From the NCBI GenBank assembly GCA_045652125.1, contig JAZRTT010000025.1, positions 1 to 64,000 of the forward strand: a stretch of 64,000 nucleotides of DNA, read 5' to 3'. The position numbers were made by a program, and so were the translations under genes. Numbering within the stretch: the first letter of the stretch is position 1; every line of letters starts with the position of its first letter. Shown one piece after another: positions 23,301 through 31,566 of the stretch. The DNA comes from Avoscillospira sp045652125. Lineage in GTDB: Bacteria; Bacillota; Clostridia; Oscillospirales; Oscillospiraceae. The notes beneath the pieces are model-generated. The model saw nothing but the letters and a program-made list of their open reading frames with translations. It made no database searches and had not been told where the DNA came from.

Positions 23301-24190
23301 AGGCGTTTCTTCCTTCCGTTGGGAAGTGTAATTTCGCTCATTAGTGCAGCTCCGATGATGAGAACTGCACCCAAACCTTCCATAAGAGACATAGGCTCTT
23401 TCAAAATCCATACAGAGGCCAAAACAGCAATTGCAGGGTCTACATAGCTGATCATGGCCGCCGTTTGGGCGGAGACATAATCCATTGCTCCAAAGTACAG
23501 CAAATAGGCCAATCCTGTATGAACAACGCCGACAAAAAGAAGCATCGGAATTGTACTGCCGCCCCAATTAAGGGCAGACAGATCTGTGGTTAAAAGACAG
23601 TATGGAAGTAAAATAAGTGCTGAGATACCCAACTGAAGAATGGTCTTGTCAAAAGCGGAGATGTCTTTGATTCTCTTGTTCATCAGCACAATGGATGCAT
23701 ACAGAACGGCTGCTGAAAGTCCATAAAGAATACCTCTGATTTCTTCGTAAGACGGCAGCCCACCGGATAGAATACCGGAAATGAAGAACATACCAAGCAG
23801 TGCCAGAAACACACAAATGCATTTTTTTAAGGTAAGACGCTCCTTCAGAAGAAACGGAGATACAAGAACCACCATGATCGGCGCCAAATAGTAACAAAGA
23901 GTGGATACGGCAACCGATGTATATCGATAGGCCTCAAAGAGAAATATCCAGTTAAATCCAAGCGCAGCACCGGACAGCAGCAGCCACAGCCTGTTTTTCT
24001 TTACCTGAAACCATTCGATCCGACCACCGCGAAGCAGCACAACACAGAGCAAAAATAAAACACCGACCACACCTCTGACCATGGCTAGAATCTGACTGGG
24101 AACGGCAATATGGCGAACAAAGATGCCGATGGTGCCGAATATGAACATAGATGCAAAAATTTTGCATTTTCCTAAAGCAGCTTGATTCAT
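23297..24190 (-). CDS. EamA/DMT-family transporter
   Basis: A 297-residue protein with ten membrane helices arranged as two EamA repeats (about 10-145 and 155-285). The first repeat includes FGTIGIFVRHIAVPSQILAMVRG; the second ends YVDPAIAVLASVWILKEPM, the typical EamA close. Members export amino acids, metabolites or drugs, and the substrate is unknown here. It is co-transcribed with, and coupled to, the Nudix gene. Confidence 0.85.
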   Translation of the reverse strand: MNQAALGKCKIFASMFIFGTIGIFVRHIAVPSQILAMVRGVVGVLFLLCVVLLRGGRIEWFQVKKNRLWLLLSGAALGFNWIFLFEAYRYTSVAVSTLCYYLAPIMVVLVSPFLLKERLTLKKCICVFLALLGMFFISGILSGGLPSYEEIRGILYGLSAAVLYASIVLMNKRIKDISAFDKTILQLGISALILLPYCLLTTDLSALNWGGSTIPMLLFVGVVHTGLAYLLYFGAMDYVSAQTAAMISYVDPAIAVLASVWILKEPMSLMEGLGAVLIIGAALMSEITLPNGRKKRL

Positions 24191-24306
24191 GTTGATCCTC
24201 CGAAAAAGTTTCGTTTATTATAACCTGTCCGGCTGCTTCAGTCAATCGGCAGTTGATTTTTAAGAGATTTGGAATTAAAATGGAAAAAAACAAAGGAGAT
24301 TGTGGT

Positions 24307-24882
24307 ATGAAAGAACATCTGTCCAGGGATCAGGCATGGAATTTGTTGACCAAATATAATAAAGAACAGTTTCATCGTCAGCATGCCGTGACATTAGAGT
24401 GCGTCATGGCATGGTTTGTAAAGGAACTGGGATATGAAATCGATTCTGAATTTTGGTCTCTTGTGGGACTGCTTCATGATGTGGATTATGAAATGTGGCC
24501 GCAGCAGCATTGCGAAATAGCACCGTCTCTTCTTCTGGAAGCGGGCTGCTCGGATGAGTTTATCCATGCGGTGTGCAGCCATGGATATGGTCACTGTTCT
24601 CAGGTTGAGCCGATTCACGAAATGGAGAAGGTTTTGTTTGCAGTAGATGAGCTTACGGGTCTCATTGGTGCGGCTGCAAAAATGCGTCCGTCCAAAAGCT
24701 GCAAGGATATGGAACTTTCCAGCCTGAAGAAAAAGTTTAAAGACAAAAAATTTGCCGCAGGCTGTTCCAGGGATATAATAAAAGAAGGTGCGGACCGACT
24801 TGGTTGGGATTTGGATGAATTGCTGATGAAAACCCTCAATGCCATGGCTGCCTGCGAAGATGAGATAATGGATAAAATGTGA
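24307..24882 (+). CDS. HD-domain phosphohydrolase family protein
   Basis: A 191-residue HD-superfamily protein. The start is the ATG at 24307, 8 bases after AAAGGAG; an upstream ATG lacks a site. Metal ligands are visible as H (FHRQHAVTL), HD (GLLHDVDYEMWP) and H (CSHGYGHC). This subgroup of short HD proteins (YqeK/HDIG-like) acts on phosphate esters or nucleotides, but no substrate can be named. It is a single gene ending in a bidirectional terminator. Confidence 0.8.
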   Translation: MKEHLSRDQAWNLLTKYNKEQFHRQHAVTLECVMAWFVKELGYEIDSEFWSLVGLLHDVDYEMWPQQHCEIAPSLLLEAGCSDEFIHAVCSHGYGHCSQVEPIHEMEKVLFAVDELTGLIGAAAKMRPSKSCKDMELSSLKKKFKDKKFAAGCSRDIIKEGADRLGWDLDELLMKTLNAMAACEDEIMDKM

Positions 24883-24885
24883 TGA

Positions 24886-24922
24886 AAAACACGCGATGGA
24901 TGCTATTTCCATCGCGTGTTTT
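24886..24922. terminator. Bidirectional terminator (HD gene / ArsC-like gene)
   Basis: A 15-bp perfect stem (24886-24900/24908-24922) with A- and T-runs on opposite sides. Confidence 0.9.
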
Positions 24923-25264
24923 CTATTCCCAAGTTTTCCAGATTTCGGGGCAATATCCTACTGTAGCCAGCTGTCCGTTTCGAACAATCGGTGTGCGCAT
25001 GAGTTTCGTATTCGCATATACTTTATCTTCCTTGGCAGCAGAATCTGACATATACCGCATGAGATCAATGTCCGGATGCTTTAGATTCCAATCAATGAGA
25101 TTGTCAATTCCCTTCACAGCTTTTAAGACACTTTCAAATTCCCTTCCTGACATACCGTATTTAATAAGATCAATACTTTGGAATTTGATGCCGCGTTCTT
25201 TGAAATATCGTTCTGCTTTTTTCGTATCGAAGCTTTTTGCAGAGCCGAAGATTTGGATATTCAT
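24923..25264 (-). CDS. ArsC/Spx-like thioredoxin-fold protein lacking the active-site cysteine
   Basis: A 113-residue protein; the start is the ATG at 25264, 9 bases after GGAGG, overlapping the truA stop. The fold is recognisable from NIQIFGSAKSFDTKKAERYF at the N-terminus and the cis-proline segment RTPIVRNGQLATVGY. At the position where ArsC and Spx carry CxxC or Cx5R cysteine, this protein has KSFD. It therefore should not reduce arsenate. It may be a regulatory or structural relative. It is co-transcribed with truA. Confidence 0.8.
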   Translation of the reverse strand: MNIQIFGSAKSFDTKKAERYFKERGIKFQSIDLIKYGMSGREFESVLKAVKGIDNLIDWNLKHPDIDLMRYMSDSAAKEDKVYANTKLMRTPIVRNGQLATVGYCPEIWKTWE

Positions 25265-26001
25265 CTGTATTGCACCTCCATCAGACAAAGTCCTCTGGCC
25301 GGAACAGTAGGGCCTGCATTTTCCCTGTTTCTGCTTTCCAGAATCCGGGGAATATCCGAAGACATCAACTCTCCCCTGCCCACCGCCAACAATGTTCCCA
25401 CCATGATCCGAACCATGTTGTAAAGAAAGCCGTCTCCTGTAACTGTAAATCGCAGCTCCTGATCGGTCTGTTCAATGTCCAAACTGAATATATGTCGGAC
25501 AGAGCTCTTCTTTAGGTGTTTATTGGAACACAATGCCATAAAGTCGTGACTGCCGACAAAATACTCTGATGCTTTTTTCATGGCGCACAGATCAAATTGA
25601 GAACGCTCAGGCCATACATACTTTCTCTCAAAAACACAAGGCTGCTCCGATGTCCAAATGCGATAGACGTAGGTTTTGCTGATAACATGAAACCGACTGT
25701 GAAATTTGGCATCGACCTCCTCCACAGACAGCACGCCAATATCTTCCGGCAAATACTGCTGCAGATAATTCAAAATTTCAGCCGGTGTTTTTTCTGTATC
25801 GGCATGAAAATTGGCTGTTTGACCTGCTGCATGAACACCTGCATCGGTTCGGCCGCTTCCAATGACTTCGATCTGTGTTCCTGTCATACGGGACAGAACA
25901 GCTTCCAGTTTTCCCTGAATGGTGTTGCCCGTATGACCAAGTCTCTGCCATCCGCTGTATCGGCTGCCGTCATAAGCAAGCAGCAGCTTAAAATTCCGCA
26001 T
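25261..26001 (-). CDS. truA: tRNA pseudouridine synthase A
   Basis: A 246-residue enzyme that makes pseudouridine at positions 38-40 of the tRNA anticodon arm. The catalytic aspartate is in GSGRTDAGVHA. Other conserved blocks are AYDGSRYSGWQ and GDGFLYNMVRIMVGTL. The start is the ATG at 26001 after GGGGGA; this ATG sits 1 base after the stop of a 36-codon ORF, so the two are likely coupled. Confidence 0.95.
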   Translation of the reverse strand: MRNFKLLLAYDGSRYSGWQRLGHTGNTIQGKLEAVLSRMTGTQIEVIGSGRTDAGVHAAGQTANFHADTEKTPAEILNYLQQYLPEDIGVLSVEEVDAKFHSRFHVISKTYVYRIWTSEQPCVFERKYVWPERSQFDLCAMKKASEYFVGSHDFMALCSNKHLKKSSVRHIFSLDIEQTDQELRFTVTGDGFLYNMVRIMVGTLLAVGRGELMSSDIPRILESRNRENAGPTVPARGLCLMEVQYR

Positions 26002-26002
26002 C

Positions 26003-26113
26003 TTATTCCCCCAGTAATTCATCTACTTCATGCATATTATCGGCAGAAAACAGAAAATTCCCATCGTTGGTATACACCTCAATATGTCCTCTTACATAGC
26101 AGATACGATACAT
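26003..26113 (-). CDS. 36-residue conserved-looking small protein upstream of truA
   Basis: A short frame starting MYRICYVRGHIEVY and ending NMHEVDELLGE, preceded by AAGGGGAG with 8-base spacing. One base separates its stop from the truA ATG. The alternation of charged and hydrophobic residues suggests a small folded beta-beta-alpha unit. No family is recognised. It could be a real small protein or a translational leader for truA. Confidence 0.5.
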   Translation of the reverse strand: MYRICYVRGHIEVYTNDGNFLFSADNMHEVDELLGE

Positions 26114-26170
26114 ACTAAACACTCCCCTTTTGGTTGTGTTTAGTATAGGCTATATTGTGTACGATAAATC

Positions 26171-26195
26171 GTACCCTCTCCATCGGAGAGGGTAC
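26171..26195. terminator. Hairpin between divergent/adjacent units
   Basis: An 11-bp perfect stem (26171-26181/26185-26195) with a very short loop. It lies 5 bases after the lysozyme stop on the minus strand, so it probably terminates that gene, although the T-tract is weak. Confidence 0.55.
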
Positions 26196-26199
26196 AAAT

Positions 26200-27747
26200 T
26201 TATGATTGACAATCGTACATGCGGCAGACTATGGCACTGAGTTCTGCTCTGGTCAAAGAACGATTCGGACGGAAGGTGCCATCGCTGTACCCGTCGGAGA
26301 TTCCGTATTCAAACAAGAGCTGTGCATAGGCATTATCGGTGTCATTGAAATATTGCGGCTTGTTCATAGATGCCAAATTCAGTGCACGTACCACAATTTT
26401 TGACATCATGCCTCTGGTTATGGGAATGTCAAGGTCTGTAATATCGCCGCGATCGATCAAGCCTTCTTCCAGAGCAAGATTGAGGAAGTTTCTAGCCCAA
26501 TGGGAAGCAACCGGTTCCGGCGTTTCATACTCAGCTGCCAAGAGAATCATCTTCAGGGCCTCACCGGTTGTGACCGTACCGTTTGGCCGGAATGTTCTGT
26601 CAGGATAGCCGTCAATAACCGATTTGCTGTAGAGTTCACAGACATAATCATAGTGCCAGTCATCCTGCTTCATATCGGAAAACACAGCAGTAATATCCAC
26701 AGGGATCCAGGCATCCGGTTGATACTCAGTTTCTCCCACAGCAGGACCGTCGCCGGAAGGATAGATATCTCCCTGCTGCTCCAATTCGGGGTCATCCGGC
26801 ACATCGCTCCAGACTGCTGTTACTGTAATGCTCTTTTCTACCGTAGTATCGGAAGTGATCTTTCTGCCATTTTCGTCATACCAGCCTGAAAAATAAGGCA
26901 GCGTTTTTTCAGTCGGTTCAGCATTGAAAAGGATTTGATACGGCTCCCCTACTTGATAAAATCCGATATCTGTGAAGCCTTCGCCGTCGCCGGCGTCATA
27001 CCGCAGGGTACAGAATTTAACATCGGTATCATTCAGATCGTAAGCACCAAATAAGAACAGCTTAATTTCCCGAATCCGGCGATCTACCAAAAGATCCAGA
27101 ACTTTTGCTTCACCGTTTTCCGTCACATGGCAGTAAACGCCCATGGCACTGGCCAATTCATTGACCGTATATTGGTCAGAAATCAGTACTTCACCCAATC
27201 GGCTGTCAGCCTTCATCCATGCGGTTCCCAGATTGTATGTAAAACTGACAAGGGCATCGTACTGGTATTGATTAACTGAGATATCGTGCTTTGTCAGGAA
27301 TTTGTCCAGATCTTCTTCTGTTTCGGACAAAACATACATCATCAAGGCTTCTGCCTTATCCTCTTTCAGAATATAGTTGGAACTGGATCCGCTGAGCACT
27401 TGCTGCAGATCTTCTTCACTGATATCCAGCTCTTTATGATACTGCTTAAGATATTTGGTGTTACATCCGTAACCAATAGAATATTGACCATAATCACCGG
27501 CAGGTTTTTTCAGATATCCCTCCATATCCTTAAGCATTTCTATACAGGAAGGACTCGTCTTTAGACTGCCTGAAAAATAGGAATTAAGAACCGGATCTGC
27601 ACTTGGATCCGTGACCTGATCGGTGAAGATTTGGTCATCCTGTGGTGTACCGCCGGCCAGAGGATCCGATTCGATAGCGGCAGCATTGACCGAAATCAGC
27701 AGAGCAAGCACAAACATCAGAAAGATAAACTTGAAGTGGCGTCTCAT
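26200..27747 (-). CDS. Secreted GH24 lysozyme with C-terminal SLH repeats
   Basis: A 515-residue exported muramidase. The start is the ATG at 27747, 6 bases after AAAGGAG. It has an N-terminal signal peptide (RRHFKFIFLMFVLALLISVNAAA, cut near AAA), and a T4-lysozyme-like domain (about 60-230) with the E-D-S/T catalytic set in DMEGYLKKPAGDYGQYSIGYG. A short beta domain like InlB/Flg_new repeats (about 245-315) and three S-layer homology repeats follow (VFSDMKQDDWHYDYV, SHWARNFLNLALEEGL, YFNDTDNAYAQLLFEYGI). The SLH repeats would anchor it to the cell-wall polymer. The mnaA/tagO genes nearby could contribute to that polymer. Confidence 0.88.
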   Translation of the reverse strand: MRRHFKFIFLMFVLALLISVNAAAIESDPLAGGTPQDDQIFTDQVTDPSADPVLNSYFSGSLKTSPSCIEMLKDMEGYLKKPAGDYGQYSIGYGCNTKYLKQYHKELDISEEDLQQVLSGSSSNYILKEDKAEALMMYVLSETEEDLDKFLTKHDISVNQYQYDALVSFTYNLGTAWMKADSRLGEVLISDQYTVNELASAMGVYCHVTENGEAKVLDLLVDRRIREIKLFLFGAYDLNDTDVKFCTLRYDAGDGEGFTDIGFYQVGEPYQILFNAEPTEKTLPYFSGWYDENGRKITSDTTVEKSITVTAVWSDVPDDPELEQQGDIYPSGDGPAVGETEYQPDAWIPVDITAVFSDMKQDDWHYDYVCELYSKSVIDGYPDRTFRPNGTVTTGEALKMILLAAEYETPEPVASHWARNFLNLALEEGLIDRGDITDLDIPITRGMMSKIVVRALNLASMNKPQYFNDTDNAYAQLLFEYGISDGYSDGTFRPNRSLTRAELSAIVCRMYDCQS

Positions 27748-27785
27748 GAGAATCTCCTTTCGCAAAAGCGGAAGTTATTGAAGAG

Positions 27786-27814
27786 ATTATAACATAAAAA
27801 GTTACAGATTGCAA
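27786..27814 (-). promoter_or_regulatory. Lysozyme gene promoter
   Basis: On the minus strand, TTGCAA (27809-27814), a 17-base spacer and TATAAT (27786-27791), 39 bases ahead of the start codon. Confidence 0.7.
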
Positions 27815-27915
27815 CCTTTTGCTCGCTTTGACGACAATTCTTCCGACATTCTCAATGTGTCCGTTTTAAAGTACATACAAGATAATAGAATAAGGCCATA
27901 AAGGAGCTGAAAGAT

Positions 27916-28119
27916 ATGAAGCATAACAATGTAATCGAACTGTCCCAATATCGAAAAACAGAGGTATTTGACTTTGCAGCATACAATCGGCGTGCAGAAC
28001 TTCGGTTTCGCAGCAGCGAACTGCGGGAATGGATTCTTCACCTGGTTGAGGTAGGTGTAACTGCAGCTATCGGCGTATGCAGTTTGTTTTGCGTCTGCCT
28101 TGCATTTACCATGCTGTAA
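27916..28119 (+). CDS. Small membrane protein of unknown function
   Basis: A 67-residue protein with a charged N-terminal half (residues 1-40) and one C-terminal membrane helix (VGVTAAIGVCSLFCVCLAFTML). It has AAGGAGC 9 bases before the ATG and is a single rightward gene whose end overlaps the convergent LysA-like gene by 14 bases. The tail-anchored layout suggests a small accessory membrane protein. No family is recognised. Confidence 0.6.
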   Translation: MKHNNVIELSQYRKTEVFDFAAYNRRAELRFRSSELREWILHLVEVGVTAAIGVCSLFCVCLAFTML

Positions 28120-29347
28120 GGAAATCCAAAACCTGCTGCTCGGTGCGTTTGGGTGCAATGGGATGGATGCTGCCATCCTCCTCAAAGATGTACTCTGCAG
28201 CAATGCAGCGGGAGCCATAGAGCATGGCCATGGTCCTGCCTCCGCATCCTACATCATGAAATACGCAATAATCACCCGGAGAGGCTTTGGGCAGCATTCG
28301 GCCTTGCATGACAACGCGGTCTGACTCGTTTGGAAGCTCCCCTACCAAAAAATAGAGCTTGCGATTTTCGATCTCGCTGTTTCCCAAGAGAGAAACATGG
28401 CGATAGGCGTGTTTCAGAGCGGGACGAATATAGTGGCTGATACAGGCATCCAATATCAAAAAGCTTTTATAGATGCTCCGCTGCTCCAGAACCTTTGTGA
28501 TCAGAATACCACAGCGTTCCATTAGCTGCCGGTTGACTCCGGTAAAGACAGCCGGGATTTTCTCCTTCGGAAGCTCGGAGAAAAGTTCATATACTTTCTG
28601 TGCTTCTTCAGCAAGGGATGGGGCGGTTGCTCTGGGATGGTATGGTAATCCCGGGCCTTCTCCAATATGAAGGCTCCATAGAGTCATGCCCAGTCGTTCC
28701 TCTGCCTCCCGGAATAAAGACAAGAGCATTTTTGCCTTCTTCTCCCAGAAGCCCGGTTGAATGCAATAGGTTGCGACTTGAACGGCAAGCCCCAGCTTAC
28801 GCACTCCCCTTTCCCGGAGTTCAGACAAAACATCAAAGATATGAAGCCGATTGATTCCGTTTTTACTGTTGCCGATTTTGGGAAACTGAACAGCAGAAAG
28901 GCGATCTTCTGAAGCATGATAGTGAAGAATGATCTGGTCCGGGAGATCTTCCGGCAGAAGAGCCACGCTGTTTATCATCCAGACTGCATGAAGTTCCTTG
29001 GCCAGCTCTTCTGCCTGTCTGTCTCTGCGTGTTGGTTCATATATAAGCTGATTTCCGGAGAAACCACAATTTTTCGCCAAAAGCAGCTCCGTATAACTGC
29101 AGGTGCTTACCCCTGTGCCTGCCTGGCTGAGCAGCTTTAGAATATAGGGATTGTTATTCTCTCTGAGGTGAAAGTAGTTCTGGTGTTCTGGAAATTGTGA
29201 GAAAGCACCGTGTACTTCAGAAATGGAATCGAGAATCCCCTGCTTATGATATAGATAGAACGGTGTTCCGTCCCGGTCTGCAATTTTCCTGATTGCATCA
29301 GCCGGGGCAAAGATCTTGTCCGGTTTATAATCTGCCATCATTATCAT
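28106..29347 (-). CDS. LysA-like fold-III PLP-decarboxylase homologue with altered active site
   Basis: A 413-residue protein with the overall layout of diaminopimelate decarboxylase: an alanine-racemase-like barrel (about 25-300) and a C-terminal beta domain (300-410). The N-terminal lysine that binds PLP (YAxKAN in the family) is replaced by R62 in FHLRENNNP. The dimer-interface cysteine of the CESxD motif is N340 in LPNESDR. The glycine loop HIGEGPG and the DACISHYIRPAL segment are kept. It is therefore either a pseudo-enzyme or has a changed chemistry. Its start overlaps the stop of coaX (ATGA), so it is co-expressed. Confidence 0.75.
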   Translation of the reverse strand: MIMMADYKPDKIFAPADAIRKIADRDGTPFYLYHKQGILDSISEVHGAFSQFPEHQNYFHLRENNNPYILKLLSQAGTGVSTCSYTELLLAKNCGFSGNQLIYEPTRRDRQAEELAKELHAVWMINSVALLPEDLPDQIILHYHASEDRLSAVQFPKIGNSKNGINRLHIFDVLSELRERGVRKLGLAVQVATYCIQPGFWEKKAKMLLSLFREAEERLGMTLWSLHIGEGPGLPYHPRATAPSLAEEAQKVYELFSELPKEKIPAVFTGVNRQLMERCGILITKVLEQRSIYKSFLILDACISHYIRPALKHAYRHVSLLGNSEIENRKLYFLVGELPNESDRVVMQGRMLPKASPGDYCVFHDVGCGGRTMAMLYGSRCIAAEYIFEEDGSIHPIAPKRTEQQVLDFLTAW

Positions 29348-30126
29348 TCCTGATTTCTTTTAGATTTGTTGTTGAGATAGAGTTTGCCCAAGCCCTTGAG
29401 CAGAAGATCTCTGTCATAGATGATCTGTCTGCGGCACATGGGAATGACAAACCGGGCAATCCCTCCCGTGGCGATCACAGTAGCAGAGCTGCCCAATTCT
29501 TCCTCCATCCGCTGAATCATACCATCAAGCATTGCGGCGGTTCCCATCATTAAACCGCTTCTCATACAATCTATCGTGTTGCGGCCGATGGCTTTTTGAG
29601 GTGCCTCCAGACTGATGGCAGGCAGCTGTGCCGTTTTTTCACTGAGTGCTTCTGCTGAAATCTTCACACCGGGAAAAATGCTGCCGCCAAGAAAATTCCC
29701 CTTGGCATCGATTGCCGTAATCGTTGTTGCGGTACCCATATCAATAATCAGCAGCGGAGGTTTGTATTGATCGAGTGCGGCTACGGCACCGACAATCAAA
29801 TCTCCACCGGCCAATGCCGGATTATCCAATAGAATGTTCAGACCGGTTTTGATGCCGGGACCGACAATCAGCGGAACAACACCGGTCAGCTTCACCACAG
29901 CCGTTTTCAAAGAATTCAGTACCGGAGGCACAACGGAGGATATGATGGCTCCTTCGATGCTGTTTCGCTGAATTTCCAACAGGTCCAGCATCCCCTTCAG
30001 TTCAGCACAGTACTGATCGGAGGTTTTGAGGAGATCTGTGGCCATTCTAGCTTCTTTGACAATGCAGTCGTTTTCTAAGCATCCAAGGACAATATTGCTG
30101 TTTCCAATGTCAATTGCCAGAACCAT
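29344..30126 (-). CDS. coaX: Type III pantothenate kinase
   Basis: A 260-residue enzyme, the first step of coenzyme A synthesis from pantothenate. The start is the ATG at 30126 after AAAGGAAA, which puts the ASKHA phosphate-1 motif at the N-terminus (LAIDIGNSNIVLG). Other CoaX motifs are GPGIKTGL, the catalytic DMGTATTI and GGSIFPG. Type III enzymes are not inhibited by CoA and need a monovalent cation. Gene length is normal. Confidence 0.93.
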   Translation of the reverse strand: MVLAIDIGNSNIVLGCLENDCIVKEARMATDLLKTSDQYCAELKGMLDLLEIQRNSIEGAIISSVVPPVLNSLKTAVVKLTGVVPLIVGPGIKTGLNILLDNPALAGGDLIVGAVAALDQYKPPLLIIDMGTATTITAIDAKGNFLGGSIFPGVKISAEALSEKTAQLPAISLEAPQKAIGRNTIDCMRSGLMMGTAAMLDGMIQRMEEELGSSATVIATGGIARFVIPMCRRQIIYDRDLLLKGLGKLYLNNKSKRNQE

Positions 30127-30142
30127 AATGCGTGATTTCCTT

Positions 30143-30610
30143 TCAATCGAAGTATTCCAGTCGGCAGTTGAGGACGCCGCTGTTAATTTCAATGACACCG
30201 TACGATGGCCTGCACCCGGAAGAACAACTACCGGGGTTCAGGAGCCACAACCCGTTGTGCAGCTCACACACACCGGAATGGGTATGACCAAAGGCAGCTA
30301 CATCCGCTGAGGCTTCCTTTGCGGCAAGCGCAAGGCGCAGCAGCCCATTCTTGACTCCGTACCGATGCCCGTGGGAAAGAAATATGCGAATCCCGGAGAT
30401 CTCAGTTACAACCGTTTCCTCGCAGGTTATATCATGATCGCAGTTTCCCCGTATGCGCAGAATTGGCAGCGTGGGGAAAATTTGCTGCAGGGAATCGGCA
30501 TCCGCAGAATGATCGCCCAGGTGGATGATATGCTCCGGATGTTCCCGCATAACGGCGAGCTGCATATATCGGACCGTTCGGTGTGAATCGGACAACACCA
30601 GTATTCTCAT
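30143..30610 (-). CDS. YfcE/MJ0936-type metallophosphoesterase
   Basis: A 155-residue calcineurin-like phosphodiesterase. Metal-binding blocks are in order: DSH (LVLSDSHR), GDH (HLGDHSAD), GNCD (IRGNCDHD), SHGHRYG and GHTHSG. This small form acts on cyclic or bis-phosphate substrates in vitro; the natural substrate is unknown. The start is placed at the ATG at 30610, 9 bases after AAGGG. It is upstream of coaX with a 16-base gap, so probably in one operon. Confidence 0.85.
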   Translation of the reverse strand: MRILVLSDSHRTVRYMQLAVMREHPEHIIHLGDHSADADSLQQIFPTLPILRIRGNCDHDITCEETVVTEISGIRIFLSHGHRYGVKNGLLRLALAAKEASADVAAFGHTHSGVCELHNGLWLLNPGSCSSGCRPSYGVIEINSGVLNCRLEYFD

Positions 30611-30700
30611 AGCTGTCACCCTTTTTGCCGGCAGGCATAAAATAAAATAGAACCATAGGCGCTTCCAATAGGACTGGCCAAATGAAAGGGGTATGATTCT

Positions 30701-30949
30701 GTGAGTGCAGAAAACGGGAAAATTCCTTTATTTAGCAAAAACGATACAGAAACGGTAAAGCAGGCAGCGGAAGCCGCGGCGCTGTTTCATCTGCTGCAAA
30801 AGAACGGAGGAACGGATTTCCATGCGGCTTTGGATGCCTTGAAAATGGGAAATTATGAAAAGGCAGCAAAAATTCTGAAACCGTTATTGAATACACCGGA
30901 TGCAGAGAACCTGATTGAAAGGCTGAATCAGAAGATTGGAAGAGCTTAG
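30701..30949 (+). CDS. Unknown 82-residue protein (first of a three-gene set)
   Basis: A soluble, helical protein (VKQAAEAAALFHLLQKNG, ALKMGNYEKAAKILKPLL). The second half resembles one TPR-like helix pair. It starts at a GTG 9 bases after AAAGGGG and overlaps the next gene by 14 bases. No family is recognised. With the next two genes it forms a compact operon of unknown role. Confidence 0.55.
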   Translation: MSAENGKIPLFSKNDTETVKQAAEAAALFHLLQKNGGTDFHAALDALKMGNYEKAAKILKPLLNTPDAENLIERLNQKIGRA

Positions 30950-31292
30950 TCAAAAATTAACGGAGATCCTTCAGGATCCGGGCAGAATGCAGCAAATCAT
31001 GGAAATGGCATCAGCAATGGGATTGGAAATACCGGCTGAGGAAGGAAATATCATGCAGCTTGTTCCGCAGGAAGTAGTCCAGCAGGTCTCTCATGCTCTG
31101 CATCAGGCGGAAGCAAAAGAGAAGCGGCAGGAAACATTGGTTCGGGCTCTTCTTCCCTATCTTTCTCCAAAGCGGCAGGTTCGATTGGAACGTGCCATGA
31201 AAATCTCCCATCTGTCACGAATGGCAGGGGTGGCGTTCCAAGGCAATTTCAAATCTCATCCGATGACAGAACAGGAGGAAATGCATGTATAA
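30936..31292 (+). CDS. Unknown 118-residue helical protein (second of the set)
   Basis: An all-helical, Gln/Glu-rich protein (ILQDPGRMQQIMEMASAMG at the start, LLPYLSPKRQVRLERAMKI near the end). The start is a TTG within the preceding gene. No membrane segment or known motif. The tight overlaps with its neighbours indicate translational coupling. It appears to be conserved-type coding sequence by amino-acid make-up, but I cannot name a family. Confidence 0.55.
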   Translation: MEELSQKLTEILQDPGRMQQIMEMASAMGLEIPAEEGNIMQLVPQEVVQQVSHALHQAEAKEKRQETLVRALLPYLSPKRQVRLERAMKISHLSRMAGVAFQGNFKSHPMTEQEEMHV

Positions 31293-31566
31293 TCGTTATG
31301 TTCCCGGTCATGACGGAAGCTATCGGAGGCAGACGGTGGCCGAACCTCAAAAAATCTGTCCGACGCCGGAATTTGAAGCAAAGAATTGCGAGGAGCCGCA
31401 CACAATTGTGCAGCAGCAGGAAAAACCCTGCCGAAGCGCATCAGACGGTTTCGATCTGGGCGACCTGCTGCTATTGTGCATTATTGTTTTATTGATGATC
31501 GATTCAGACGGGGATGACAGCCTTCCCCTGATGATTATGATTGGGGCATTCTTGCTGCTGCAATAA
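31285..31566 (+). CDS. Unknown 93-residue protein with C-terminal membrane helix (third of the set)
   Basis: The N-terminal half is hydrophilic with two to three cysteines (KICPTPEFEAKNC). The C-terminal half is hydrophobic (GDLLLLCIIVLLMIDSDG, LPLMIMIGAFLLLQ) and interrupted by an acidic turn. It overlaps the gene before it by 8 bases and the convergent gene after it by 32 bases, with no room for a terminator. A spore- or membrane-associated role is possible but not shown. Confidence 0.5.
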   Translation: MYNRYVPGHDGSYRRQTVAEPQKICPTPEFEAKNCEEPHTIVQQQEKPCRSASDGFDLGDLLLLCIIVLLMIDSDGDDSLPLMIMIGAFLLLQ

